Source of the DNA: Chryseobacterium lathyri
GTDB taxonomy: Bacteria; Bacteroidota; Bacteroidia; Flavobacteriales; Weeksellaceae
Assembly: GCF_003290185.1 (NCBI RefSeq)
Contig: NZ_QNFY01000008.1
Span: forward strand, 1-64,000
DNA: 64,000 nucleotides
Direction of reading: 5' to 3'
Position 1 is the stretch's first letter. Every line of letters starts with the position of its first letter. The notes under the pieces are model-generated. The model saw nothing but the letters and a program-made list of their open reading frames with translations. It was not told the origin of the DNA and searched no databases. The translations under genes were made by a program, and so were the position numbers. This document shows, piece after piece, positions 36,788 through 45,954 of this stretch.

Positions 36788-38218
36788 TTAATTTTTATTA
36801 ATAAATTTTTCCAACTGCATATTTTTTTCTTTTAAAGTTTTTATTTCTTTCTTTAATTCAAAAACATACAGATACAGTTCTTCTATTTTTTCCAGGTTTA
36901 TTTCCGCAGCTCTGTTGAGTACAATTCCACCCTGAGCTTCTATTTCAGAGGCAGAAGGAACTCCAGGTAAATGCTTATTAAGGCGTGTATATTCTTCCAC
37001 CTGATCCAGGTCCATCATTGTATAAGATGGCTTTAGCTTTGATAATCCGTCAAAATGCTTTTCAAACACATAATCAGGGGTTATTGTTCCCGAGGCTAAA
37101 ATGTTACCAATAACATGCAGCTTTTGCGAAGGGCTCATTGTTCCTATCCCGAAATTCCCGTTGGTTGCCAGGACAGCTCTGTTGGTTCCCACTCCAAAAA
37201 CCAAGGGCCCGGAAGAAGTGTTGGTCCCTACGAATAATTCCGTGCTTCCGGTAGATAATAACCTAGAAGTCCCATCCGTTAAAAGCTCCATATCCAACAT
37301 TCGGCTGGAGCCAATCAAAGCTCTGATCAAGGAGCTACTGCTTCCTCTTGTAATCAGCCTTGTGCTGCCCGGGACAGCTACATTAATATCAAACGCTATA
37401 TGATTGTTTGTGTTGGTAGTTCCATTTTGAAACCACAGCATTTTGTTATTGGTTGAAACCATTCTGTCACCCGTAAGAGTCCCATCAGAATTATAAATAT
37501 TTACTCCCTGCGGAAGGGTAACGGAGCTTGAAGAAATCCCATTGACTGTAGTAGTCAGTGTATTTCCTGAAATGGTGTTGGTCACACTGTTGATGATAGG
37601 TGCTGTACGTGCAATCCCGTTGACCGTTGAGGTCATCGTGTTACCTGAGCTGCTTAACAGGTTCGTGGTAGCTGCCGTAATAGCAGGACCCAGATTAACC
37701 GTATTGCTTGCAATTCCATTTACCGTGCTTGTTAAGCTGCTCCCGGATAATGACAATGCATTAGTATTAATTATAGGAACAGTAGCCCCCGTCACTCCAT
37801 TAACCGTTGTAGATAAGACGTTCCCTGAAGAGGTGTTGCTTACAGTATTTACAGCCGTAGTACTCGCTGCAACTCCGTTCACGGTGGAAGTAATCGTATT
37901 GCCCGTTGAGCCCAATACATTGGTTGTGATTCCTGAGTTTTTTGCCAATACCCATCTTGTCCCGTCATCATAATATAATGCCGGAATCACATCATTTACT
38001 GTTGCTGTGTTATAGGCTACCATTCCCGCTACGTGAACTGATAGAGGAGCCGGAGAAACTGTGGAAACTAATGCTAGCCTTGGAGGCAGAAGTCCTTTGT
38101 TAGCTGAAACGATATCTAATGCTGCATCAGGATTAGGAGTAGAAGTATTTATGCCAACCTGAGCAAATGAGAAAGTTGAAATCAGGAAAATTCCTGCAGA
38201 AATTACATTTTTTTTCAT
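36788..38218 (-). CDS. Tail-fibre-like secreted protein with TVNG repeats and coiled-coil C-terminus
   Basis: This 476-residue protein has a signal peptide ending in FSFAQ, then VGINTSTPNPDAALDIVSANKG and a GMVAYNTATV segment. Five repeats of the form GNT(I/L/M)TSTVNG(V/I) occupy about residues 105-225. FGIGTMSPSQKLHVIGNI and the C-terminal YVFEKHFDGLSKLKPSYTMMDL, LPGVPSASEIE and a coiled coil (about 440-474) are common in Bacteroidota phage-tail-fibre-like surface proteins. It is the first gene of the minus-strand surface operon, with an untranslated leader that may exceed 100 bases. Confidence 0.78.
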   Translation of the reverse strand: MKKNVISAGIFLISTFSFAQVGINTSTPNPDAALDIVSANKGLLPPRLALVSTVSPAPLSVHVAGMVAYNTATVNDVIPALYYDDGTRWVLAKNSGITTNVLGSTGNTITSTVNGVAASTTAVNTVSNTSSGNVLSTTVNGVTGATVPIINTNALSLSGSSLTSTVNGIASNTVNLGPAITAATTNLLSSSGNTMTSTVNGIARTAPIINSVTNTISGNTLTTTVNGISSSSVTLPQGVNIYNSDGTLTGDRMVSTNNKMLWFQNGTTNTNNHIAFDINVAVPGSTRLITRGSSSSLIRALIGSSRMLDMELLTDGTSRLLSTGSTELFVGTNTSSGPLVFGVGTNRAVLATNGNFGIGTMSPSQKLHVIGNILASGTITPDYVFEKHFDGLSKLKPSYTMMDLDQVEEYTRLNKHLPGVPSASEIEAQGGIVLNRAAEINLEKIEELYLYVFELKKEIKTLKEKNMQLEKFINKN

Positions 38219-38513
38219 TGTGTTGTTTTGTTTTTAGAATGTCTGTTTAATCAAAAAGCGAGAAGAAGGAAAAGTGATAATTCACTTCCGATCTCAACTT
38301 ATTGGTAATTTAGATTATTATACCTGTATAGAAAAGGTATAGGAAGGGTTACAGTATTTTTCATCATTTGTGTTGTGTTTTTATAAGGCTGCCAAAATTG
38401 TATAGAAATAAGTATAAAATTTTATAACGTGATTTCTAAATAAGCTTCCGAATATTTTATCATTTGTTTTCGCTTACAAATCAATAAAAATATTCTATCA
38501 GAAACAAAAACCC

Positions 38514-38534
38514 GAGGTACCAACAGAGTACTTC
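38514..38534 (-). terminator. GGTACC-type terminator after the half-length LuxR paralogue
   Basis: GAGGTAC (38514-38520) pairs with GTACTTC (38528-38534) with one G-U pair; on the minus strand GGGTTTTTG follows. It resembles the terminator at 39280-39300 in sequence as well as position relative to a paralogous gene. Confidence 0.7.
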
Positions 38535-38566
38535 AATTTTTAACAACCTGTAAATCAAAACGTTAA

Positions 38567-39031
38567 TTAATTACCTAGATTATTCCGGAACCATACAACC
38601 ATATCATCTTTTGCAGGTACGGAAAGTCTTTTTCTTAAATTGTATTTGTTATTTTTTACGGTCTGGACAGCTTTAAAAGTATACTCCGCAATATCTTTTG
38701 TATTAAATCCCAAATAAATATAAGCGCTAAGAATAAGCTCAGAAACTTTAAGGTTAGAATTGATTTCTAATAACTTTTTCTGAAAATCCGGATATTTTTC
38801 CTGAAAGTGTCCCCAAAATTCAGGGCTGTTGTTCTTAGCCAGATACATTATTCCATCAAATGCTTCACTGGTTTTCTGCCCCGATAATAAAGCTTGTGTA
38901 TTTTTTTTCTTTTTACTTGAAGCCAATAGCATCCTATAAACTAATGGAATCATTGTGACAGCACTCCCGATCAATAAATAATATATAATAAGATTTTTCT
39001 TTTTTCTTTTTTTGTGTTGTTTTGCTAACAT
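38567..39031 (-). CDS. Membrane-anchored LuxR-type HTH protein lacking TPRs
   Basis: This 154-residue protein has a basic N-terminus, a single membrane segment (about 13-35) and a cytoplasmic part with NSPEFWGHFQEKYPDFQKKL followed by a LuxR-like HTH (SELILSAYIYLGFNTKDIA to NNKYNLRKRL). It matches the C-terminal third of the TPR-LuxR protein encoded upstream but has no periplasmic sensor. It looks like a duplicated and shortened copy, and could compete with or modulate the full-length regulator. Confidence 0.75.
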   Translation of the reverse strand: MLAKQHKKRKKKNLIIYYLLIGSAVTMIPLVYRMLLASSKKKKNTQALLSGQKTSEAFDGIMYLAKNNSPEFWGHFQEKYPDFQKKLLEINSNLKVSELILSAYIYLGFNTKDIAEYTFKAVQTVKNNKYNLRKRLSVPAKDDMVVWFRNNLGN

Positions 39032-39279
39032 GCTAAATTAAGTACCATTGATTAATAATTCTTAAAGACATGAGTAATAATGGCGTGTTTAAACCGCAAT
39101 TATTAAAGATGAATTGTAGTCGATTGCTTAGGCCCAATGTCTAGCTGCTCGTTGTACAATATCATTTTAAAGTAGAAATATGCATCCTTTTTCATCGTGT
39201 TTTAAGTTTTTGTGTTAATAAAGAATTTTGAAATCTAAACCACAAAGCAAGAGAAGTCAGAGTTGAAAACAAAAAAAAT

Positions 39280-39300
39280 AAGGTACCAACGAGGTACCTT
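39280..39300 (-). terminator. GGTACC-type terminator after the TPR-LuxR gene
   Basis: AAGGTACC (39280-39287) and GGTACCTT (39293-39300) form a perfect 8-bp stem with a 5-base loop; on the minus strand ATTTTTTTT follows. It lies about 140 bases after the stop codon of the TPR-LuxR gene. Confidence 0.8.
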
Positions 39301-39443
39301 TTATGCTAAATACAATAATAACAGCTACTTAATCACTCAAATTGGTTTTATGCAGTGAATATCTTTAATTTTTTTATAATAGAAAATCTATCCTTTTCCA
39401 TTAAAAGATTGATTGGTAAATTTGTGCTGAAATTAGGCCTTAC

Positions 39444-40886
39444 CTAAATGATTCTCATCCATAGTGTAATATCTTCCTGCTGAGGAACATTCAACCTTTT
39501 TCTAAGATTATATTTATTATTTTTTATCGTCTGTACAGCCTTAAAAGTATATCGGGCAATATCTTTCGTATTAAATCCCAAGTAAATATAGGCACATAAG
39601 ATGAGCTCCGACGTTTTTAAATTAGGATTAATGATCAATATTCTTTCGCGAAATTCGGGATATACCTCCTGAAAGCGGCCCCAGAATTCCGGGCTGTTTT
39701 CTTTTGCCAGCTGTATAACTTCTTCAAAACTTTCATTTACTTTCTTCTTAAGTGCTCTTACCTGTTGATCTTGCTGTAAAATAGCTGCTGTATTTTTTGT
39801 AAGTAAAAAGTCTTTTTTCTTATTTTTCATGTAATGTGAAAAACTTAACACACTGATTATAATAATAACGCCTAAAAATAGTCCCCCTAAAAGATAATAC
39901 AGCTTCATGTTTGAATTTTGATTCTGTTTCTTTTCATCATTAATAAACTTTTTTTCAGTAGCCTGTATGGCTATTATATTATTTTCAGCTAAACTATCTC
40001 TTAATTTTGTGTACTTCAGTAAATACTCATTAGCTTTATAAACGTTGTTTTGTGAACTATATATTTCAGCTATGTCTTTATAATTCTTCATTACATTTTT
40101 AGGTCTCTTCATTCTCATGGATGCTTCGAGGGAATTCTCATAAAACGCCAAGGCTTTACTGTATTCACCTTTATACTTATAATATCGACCCGACATATAA
40201 TTAAACACCAAATAATCAAAAGTTTCCGTAGATTTTTTTAAAAGACTTTCAGCTTTATCCAAGTAAAATTTCGCGGAATCTTTGTTCTTTTTTTGGGTGA
40301 TAAAATAATCTGTAAGATTAGTTGCTTCCACTACCCGGGGAGAAATCTTATATGCTTTGTGGACATAATAGTACATTGAATCATTATCCTTGAGCAATCC
40401 AAAATTGACAGCTTTACTTCCGTAAATAAAATGGAGCTGTTTTTGTTTCTGTTTTTTGTCCTTTAATTTAAATGCCTCTTTTAATGCCTTATTATAATTT
40501 TCATTTGACTTTTCAGTGAAGCCTAATGCATAATAGTTTTTTCCGTACCATGTAAATAATGATGATAATAAAGCTGGGTCATCTCCGTATTCGGAAGTCA
40601 GATCTTCTGCTTTTTGCAGATATTGTAGCACTTCATCATATTTTCCTAGAGAATGCAGAAAACCTGCAATATAAATATATCCCCGTGCTTTTCCCTTAGC
40701 ATAATTAATTTTCTCTGACAGCTTAATTGTTTTTTTACTGAACTCTATACCTTCATAGAACTTTTCTTCCTGAAAATATTGATAGTACTTATCTTTCTGT
40801 AACTGATCTATTTCGGACGGGGACAACTGCTGAGTATAAAATACACAGGACAGGAACAAAAAAAAGGGCAATATAAAACGGTACAT
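39444..40886 (-). CDS. TPR-LuxR membrane-tethered transcriptional regulator
   Basis: This 480-residue protein has a signal-like N-terminus, a periplasmic tetratricopeptide-repeat array (about 30-300, with EKFYEGIEFSKKTIKL, YNKALKEAFKL and LAFYENSLEASMRM), a membrane segment (about 327-348) and a cytoplasmic coiled region. A LuxR-like HTH (about 422-475; SELILCAYIYLGFNTKDIARYTFKAV then NNKYNLRKRLNV) ends it. This architecture is common in Flavobacteriia. It would convert a periplasmic protein-protein signal into transcription control. It lies next to the surface-protein operon, which could be a target; this is not shown by the sequence. Confidence 0.82.
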   Translation of the reverse strand: MYRFILPFFLFLSCVFYTQQLSPSEIDQLQKDKYYQYFQEEKFYEGIEFSKKTIKLSEKINYAKGKARGYIYIAGFLHSLGKYDEVLQYLQKAEDLTSEYGDDPALLSSLFTWYGKNYYALGFTEKSNENYNKALKEAFKLKDKKQKQKQLHFIYGSKAVNFGLLKDNDSMYYYVHKAYKISPRVVEATNLTDYFITQKKNKDSAKFYLDKAESLLKKSTETFDYLVFNYMSGRYYKYKGEYSKALAFYENSLEASMRMKRPKNVMKNYKDIAEIYSSQNNVYKANEYLLKYTKLRDSLAENNIIAIQATEKKFINDEKKQNQNSNMKLYYLLGGLFLGVIIIISVLSFSHYMKNKKKDFLLTKNTAAILQQDQQVRALKKKVNESFEEVIQLAKENSPEFWGRFQEVYPEFRERILIINPNLKTSELILCAYIYLGFNTKDIARYTFKAVQTIKNNKYNLRKRLNVPQQEDITLWMRII

Positions 40887-41153
40887 ATATTTTTAGATAA
40901 CACATCTGATAAGCAAGTTATTCTGAGCAAGATTTAACAGTCACAATCAGTACTTACTAAAATTAATAAAATTTAACCATTATTCCATATAAATAACGAT
41001 AATTTAAAAATATGACTGTTATATTACTGTATTCTACGAAGTATACGCCTAATATTCAGAATAGATAATTAAATAAACATTTTCAACACATTAAAACAGA
41101 AAATTTTAATTTTAAAAGTAACCGTTACCAATAGACAGCATTAGATATACAAT

Positions 41154-41204
41154 CTCTGTAGCCGGCAACGTAGTGACCAAGGTCCGAAATGGATGGCTAC
41201 AGAG
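41154..41204. other. Structured inverted repeat upstream of a small membrane-protein gene
   Basis: CTCTGTAGCC (41154-41163) and GGCTACAGAG (41195-41204) form a perfect 10-bp stem. Inside, GACCAAGGTC can fold into a short second hairpin. There is no T run, so it is not an ordinary terminator. It lies 85 bases before the gene at 41289. The rest of the 400-base gap (40887-41288) is AT-rich with no supported gene. Confidence 0.4.
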
Positions 41205-41288
41205 GACAAGAAAAAAGGATCTTCTATAAAAGATACCACATTTCTTCCGATGGCAGAAAATTTGTAATCATATCAATAAAAATATCCT

Positions 41289-41817
<529 letters not shown>

Positions 41818-41836
41818 ATATCAGGAAACAACCAAT

Positions 41837-41864
41837 AAAAGGATGCTACTTGGCATCCTTTTTT
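41837..41864 (+). terminator. Intrinsic terminator after the lmo0937-family gene
   Basis: AAAAGGATGC (41837-41846) pairs with GCATCCTTTT (41853-41862), a 10-bp stem with a 6-base loop, followed by T-rich sequence. Confidence 0.88.
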
Positions 41865-42183
41865 ATTTGTTCTCAACACAGGGAATCCTTCGTTTTACTT
41901 CAGAGAATAATCTCACCCATCCAATTCAGTTTTTGAGCCTAAAATAAAAACATGAGAATGCCCGGATTTCACATCCAATGTGACGGTTTTCAACGCATTG
42001 AATATTTTCGTAAACATTTGGAATCCAACCACTATTCGCAATAAATCACTTTTTAAGGTAGGTCATCATACTTGGGTTATTGCAGCTGTAAATGGCCTTA
42101 CTAAAATTATAAATTCTCTTTATATTTCACCAATAGATATTCAATTATTCTTTTCCTTATATTTACAGAATATACTAGTTATT

Positions 42184-42540
42184 ATGACAAAAAAAGTTGT
42201 CCTTGTTCAAGATAATGAAGCCATCTTGGATATAATGGATCAAGTGTTGAAAGAAGAAGGTTTTGATGTTACTTCATCATTAACAACTGAACCGATTGAA
42301 AAAATCGACGAGATTGAACCTGACGTCGTTATTGTAGATGATTATATCAAAGGAAATAAAAAGGGATCAGAGGTCATCGAAGAATTAAAATCTGTGCCGG
42401 AAACAGAAGATATATCAGCTGTCCTGACTTCTACGGCTCATGATTTACCCGAGAAAGCAAAAGAATGCAAAGCAGATGACTATATTGAAAAACCATTTGA
42501 TATTGATCACATGATAGAAGTGGTTAAAAAAAATTCTTAA
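42184..42540 (+). CDS. Stand-alone response regulator receiver
   Basis: The start is ATG 42184, where the receiver fold begins (MTKKVVLVQDNEAIL); the frame is open further upstream but not receiver-like. This gives 118 residues, with D10-N11 in place of the usual acidic pair, acceptor D52 (VVIVDDYIKG), the switch Thr/Ser in LTSTAH and the Lys in IEKPFD. No output domain and no kinase adjoin it, so its kinase may be encoded elsewhere or be one of the orphan kinases of the 6-13 kb operon. Confidence 0.82.
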   Translation: MTKKVVLVQDNEAILDIMDQVLKEEGFDVTSSLTTEPIEKIDEIEPDVVIVDDYIKGNKKGSEVIEELKSVPETEDISAVLTSTAHDLPEKAKECKADDYIEKPFDIDHMIEVVKKNS

Positions 42541-42564
42541 TCAGGTCCATACTCAACCTGGTTA
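42538..42564 (+). terminator. Possible hairpin overlapping the receiver stop codon
   Basis: TAATCAGGT (42538-42546, including the stop codon) pairs with ACCTGGTTA (42556-42564) with one G-U pair. The sequence after it is A-rich rather than T-rich on the plus strand, so termination is doubtful. Confidence 0.4.
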
Positions 42565-42713
42565 AAAAAATTGGTTGTGTGTCGCAAGATAGAAAGAAAA
42601 TTTACAAACTGCCGATATTAGTTCCCAAATTAGGATTTATTTACCTTAATGCTTCTATAGGTAGTTTCAAACATTTTCGTTCGTTTGTTCACCACCCTTT
42701 TCAATATTTGATT

Positions 42714-42843
42714 TTAATTATTCTCAAATTTCACTGCGGCATTTCTGTTACCCAATGTAGCAGCAAATTCGGTCGGATTGTCAACATCTCCAAGTTTTGT
42801 ATAGCTGTATGTGGTATTGAAGCTCCTATATAAAATAACACCA
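42714..42843 (-). pseudogene. Possible orphan coding fragment after the Omp85-like gene
   Basis: A minus-strand frame different from that of the preceding gene opens near 42850 and reads about 43 codons to TAA at 42714-42716, with TTYSYTKLGDVDNPTEF and LGNRNAAVKFENN. Its composition is that of real coding sequence (beta-strand-like, few rare codons), but no start codon is present. It may be the eroded 3' end of a former gene. No family recognised. Confidence 0.35.
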
Positions 42844-44646
42844 TTAATTTCCGAAATTCACAAAGTGTGGGATTTCTGTCCCTAAGTCATTCACTGGCAA
42901 CACATTGTTCCGGTTGCTGTTAAAATCAAAAATAGAATTATTATCGAAAGGAACACGGGGATAGTACGTAAAAGAAATTTGAATTCTATTGAAAACCAAA
43001 TATGGATTATTTATCAAAACACCAATTCCTATTTTAGTGTTACTTTTTGTTTTCAATAATTTATCATCAGGCATACCCAACCACCCAACTGCAGCAGTCA
43101 GATAGGGACTGAAATGAAAATTCTTCCAGGTTTTATTAATAAAAAGCTGAAGCTGATATCTCAAAACTAATTTCTTTGTTCCTATATAATCTGAATTATA
43201 AACAGGAAATTCATCTGCAGAGGAAAGATTAATTCTGTCTTTATAAGAATAATTATGCTGCGGATTTCCTAATGCTAAAGTTGGAGAAAAGAAATGTCTT
43301 GCTTTGGCAAATTTCCAATCCATAAGATTAGTAAAATAAATTCCATCTAAACGAAAAGACTCACGGTTTTGACTGTCTTCATTAAAAAACCTTCCAAACT
43401 GAGCTTTCACATTGAAATAACCGATCTTTATAAAATTACCATACGATGCAGAAACTCCCACGTAAGGCTTCACCTCATTACTTCTTGATAAAACTCCGGC
43501 AGTAAGATTCATTGAATTGCCATAGGCAATATCTTCCGGCAAATTATATTGAAAAATATTCTTCTGAACTGAAAAGTTTCTGTGAATAAATCCGGCAGAC
43601 ATCAGAAAACTGCTGTAAGAGCTAAAATATTGATATTGGTCAATTCCCGGACTGTCTTTATATTGATAATTCTGGAATCTTCCTATCAATGCAATATTAC
43701 TGTCGACTTTTTCATTTGAATCAGATGAAACAGGGATTTGATAACCACCCCATAAATCCTGGCTGTACACCTTGATCTGCACTTCCGGAAATGTGGTGCC
43801 TGTCTCTACTGGAAGTGAAACATTCCGCATAAAATATTCGAAAGTAAAACCACCTGCCCATTTTGTAAGGGGTGAGAAAAAATCTCTTCTGACATTGAAA
43901 TTGATTCTTTCATTTTTCAAAAAATCACGTTCTCCCAATATCTGAGCATTAATATAAGAACCCCAAAGGTTAAATGCAGTATAGCTTCCTAAAAGATAGT
44001 CCTGCTTTTCTTTGGAATCATTTCTATAAAGCAAATTCAATTCATGTCCTAATCCCAATAGATTTTCTTCGGAAACACCTAAGCCAATTTTACTTCCTGA
44101 ATAACTGACTCTCGGCTTTAGACTCCAGGAATCGAGAACTTTTACCACAACATCAATAGAATCTTTGCTGGAAGTACTGTCGGAAACACTAATATTCACT
44201 CTGTTTATAAAAGGCATTGCTCTTAGCAAACGTTCAGATTCGTAGAGTTTCTGAGCATTATATTCTTCACCTTCCTGAAAAAGTAAATAATTATTAACAG
44301 TAGAGGTTCTTGTATTCGCATGAAGGTGATTGGTGAACCAATCATACCATCTGGATTTTTCCTTTTTTTCTTTTGAACCATATCCAAAAGGGTCAATTGT
44401 TTCTATCCTGATATTTCTGATATATTTCCCATTGTGAGTCTTTTGTAAAAGTTTCTCAGTTCTTGTTTTAACAGAGGCAGAATCTGCCTCCCTACGAAAT
44501 ATAAAACGGTGAATAAATTTGGTAACTTTTCTTTTATCCGAAAAGTTTTCAATTTTATAATAAAGTGAATCCTTTCTTTCCTGTGCACTTAAAAAGAAAA
44601 AACAATTTAAAAAGAAAATAAGAATTACGGCCGATTTGTTCATCAA
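42844..44646 (-). CDS. Outer-membrane protein of the Omp85/BamA-TamA type with POTRA-like region
   Basis: This 600-residue protein has a signal peptide ending in FFLSAQ, a region of about 180 residues with POTRA-like features (QKLYESERLLRAMPFINRVNISV, then VVVKVLDSWSLKP) and a C-terminal beta-barrel rich in alternating hydrophobic and aromatic residues. GLGVSEENLLGLGHEL matches the start of the surface-antigen barrel. Omp85 proteins insert or secrete proteins across the outer membrane. The single POTRA-like segment distinguishes it from BamA. It is not the essential BamA by size or domain count. Confidence 0.75.
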   Translation of the reverse strand: MMNKSAVILIFFLNCFFFLSAQERKDSLYYKIENFSDKRKVTKFIHRFIFRREADSASVKTRTEKLLQKTHNGKYIRNIRIETIDPFGYGSKEKKEKSRWYDWFTNHLHANTRTSTVNNYLLFQEGEEYNAQKLYESERLLRAMPFINRVNISVSDSTSSKDSIDVVVKVLDSWSLKPRVSYSGSKIGLGVSEENLLGLGHELNLLYRNDSKEKQDYLLGSYTAFNLWGSYINAQILGERDFLKNERINFNVRRDFFSPLTKWAGGFTFEYFMRNVSLPVETGTTFPEVQIKVYSQDLWGGYQIPVSSDSNEKVDSNIALIGRFQNYQYKDSPGIDQYQYFSSYSSFLMSAGFIHRNFSVQKNIFQYNLPEDIAYGNSMNLTAGVLSRSNEVKPYVGVSASYGNFIKIGYFNVKAQFGRFFNEDSQNRESFRLDGIYFTNLMDWKFAKARHFFSPTLALGNPQHNYSYKDRINLSSADEFPVYNSDYIGTKKLVLRYQLQLFINKTWKNFHFSPYLTAAVGWLGMPDDKLLKTKSNTKIGIGVLINNPYLVFNRIQISFTYYPRVPFDNNSIFDFNSNRNNVLPVNDLGTEIPHFVNFGN

Positions 44647-45028
44647 TAATTAAAAATTAAAATTTAATATCAATTAATAAGCCAATATAGGGTAATATAA
44701 TAATTTAGTTGCACCTTCTGTTTCCGGCAATTACCCATACAATTATGATGGGTGCTTCAATGGTCTAATTAGGGGATTTTTATTGGAATTTAAAAGCTTC
44801 GGAATGAATGCGATACGTAACTCTGCCAAGTAACGGTTAAAAATTAATACCTGACTTACTGTGGAAAAATATTTACCTGCAGGTAAAATGATCGATTTCC
44901 AACTACCAATGAAGCATTAACACAGACCGGAGTAACCCGGGGAGAAACATCCAGACAATAGCACCTTGGCCGACCACAGGTGGCTCTACGCGATTCATGA
45001 TTCAGTAATTCAGCTTGGAAACTATTAA
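44647..45028. other. Intergenic region with no supported gene
   Basis: About 380 bases between the Omp85-like gene and the next secreted protein gene contain only short open stretches on both strands, without start codons or recognisable motifs. Its GC content around 44930-44990 (with GGCCGACC and CCCGGGG) is higher than that of its surroundings, so it may hold decayed or imported DNA. Confidence 0.4.
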
Positions 45029-45670
45029 TTAATAGAATTCTTTATCAGAAAATTTGAAATCCTGTATTGTAGGCAGGGGTCTTATTAAAACTCTTTTTTT
45101 TCTTGCTTTCAATGCTTTGGCTGAACCTGATATTTCATCAGTTTCGGTTCTGATCCCTGTAACCAAATCAAATTTGGTTTCTGTAAATATGGTATTTTCA
45201 TCAGTATAACCTTTGGTTGCATTATTCGTGAGCTTATTGACATAAATTAATTCAAAATTACCATTTTGATATTTGAAATCATATGTAATATTCCCGCTTT
45301 TAATTTCACTCCACATTTTTAAAATCCCGTTTTCAATAAAGAAATCGGGAATTTGATATCCATTAAATTTACCTTGGTTTTCGACGGGATATTGCGGTTC
45401 GATGATTTGAGTTGAAGATACAGCCAAATTTAATTTTCCATTGGGTTGAGACAGAAAAATTTGTAATCTTAACGGTCTTGTCTCGTCTACTGTATCCATT
45501 TTCACGGTTATTTTATCCATTTTGCCGTCATTATTTAAGTCACCGTTTTCTTCCCTGACCTGATACGTATAATTGTCTTTAGTCTTAATATTTTGGGAAG
45601 ATAAATTCATTGGGACTAAAATTAAAATGAATATAAAGTATAGGTAAATGTTGTTCATAATTCTATTCAT
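45029..45670 (-). CDS. Hypothetical secreted protein with a Ca-binding-like motif
   Basis: This 213-residue protein has an N-terminal export signal (MNNIYLYFIFILILVPMNLSSQ; the Met at residue 5 could be the real start). GDLNNDGKMDKITV (about 42-55) is the EF-hand-like DxNxDGxxD motif used in FG-GAP-type and dockerin-type Ca sites. The rest is beta-rich and not assigned. The protein at 46527 has a similar motif (KDINGDKKDDFI), suggesting the two belong to one family. Confidence 0.6.
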   Translation of the reverse strand: MNRIMNNIYLYFIFILILVPMNLSSQNIKTKDNYTYQVREENGDLNNDGKMDKITVKMDTVDETRPLRLQIFLSQPNGKLNLAVSSTQIIEPQYPVENQGKFNGYQIPDFFIENGILKMWSEIKSGNITYDFKYQNGNFELIYVNKLTNNATKGYTDENTIFTETKFDLVTGIRTETDEISGSAKALKARKKRVLIRPLPTIQDFKFSDKEFY

Positions 45671-45744
45671 TTATTTTTGGTTTTTAATGGCTATATCACC
45701 TAAGCTATTTTCTGAAAATCTCAACAACAATTAACAACATTATT

Positions 45745-45948
45745 TTACCGTATAAAAGACAGAATTTCATTAAATGGTTTTCCGAAGATAACTCCATATA
45801 AAGAAACCACAAATAAAACAGCTATAATAATTAAAAAAACGGGCTTATATCTGAATACCAGCCCTCTCTTTTGAGTATATCTGTAATTGATGTATGTACC
45901 GATTAAAAAAAGCCCCGTAAATAAGAGTATAAAATAATTGACCTGCAT
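45745..45948 (-). CDS. Small membrane protein, 67 residues
   Basis: The protein has two hydrophobic helices (about 5-20 and 37-55), separated by a basic stretch (NYRYTQKRGLVFRYK). It starts six bases after the stop of the lipoprotein gene at 45955, so the two are probably cotranscribed. Family not recognised. Confidence 0.55.
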   Translation of the reverse strand: MQVNYFILLFTGLFLIGTYINYRYTQKRGLVFRYKPVFLIIIAVLFVVSLYGVIFGKPFNEILSFIR

Positions 45949-45954
45949 ACCATA

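Noticed and set aside
41980..42183. N-terminal extension of the orphan receiver
   Set aside because: The 68 upstream residues are unlike any receiver N-terminus and the receiver starts exactly at the internal Met.
42579..42833. 84-residue plus-strand frame after the receiver gene
   Set aside because: It is antisense to the more coding-like minus-strand fragment and shows no signal, motif or ribosome-binding site.
44880..45000. Short open stretches with sequence such as CYCLDVSPRVTPVCVN on the minus strand
   Set aside because: No start codon, no neighbouring homologue and competing frames on both strands; listed only as non-coding DNA of higher GC.
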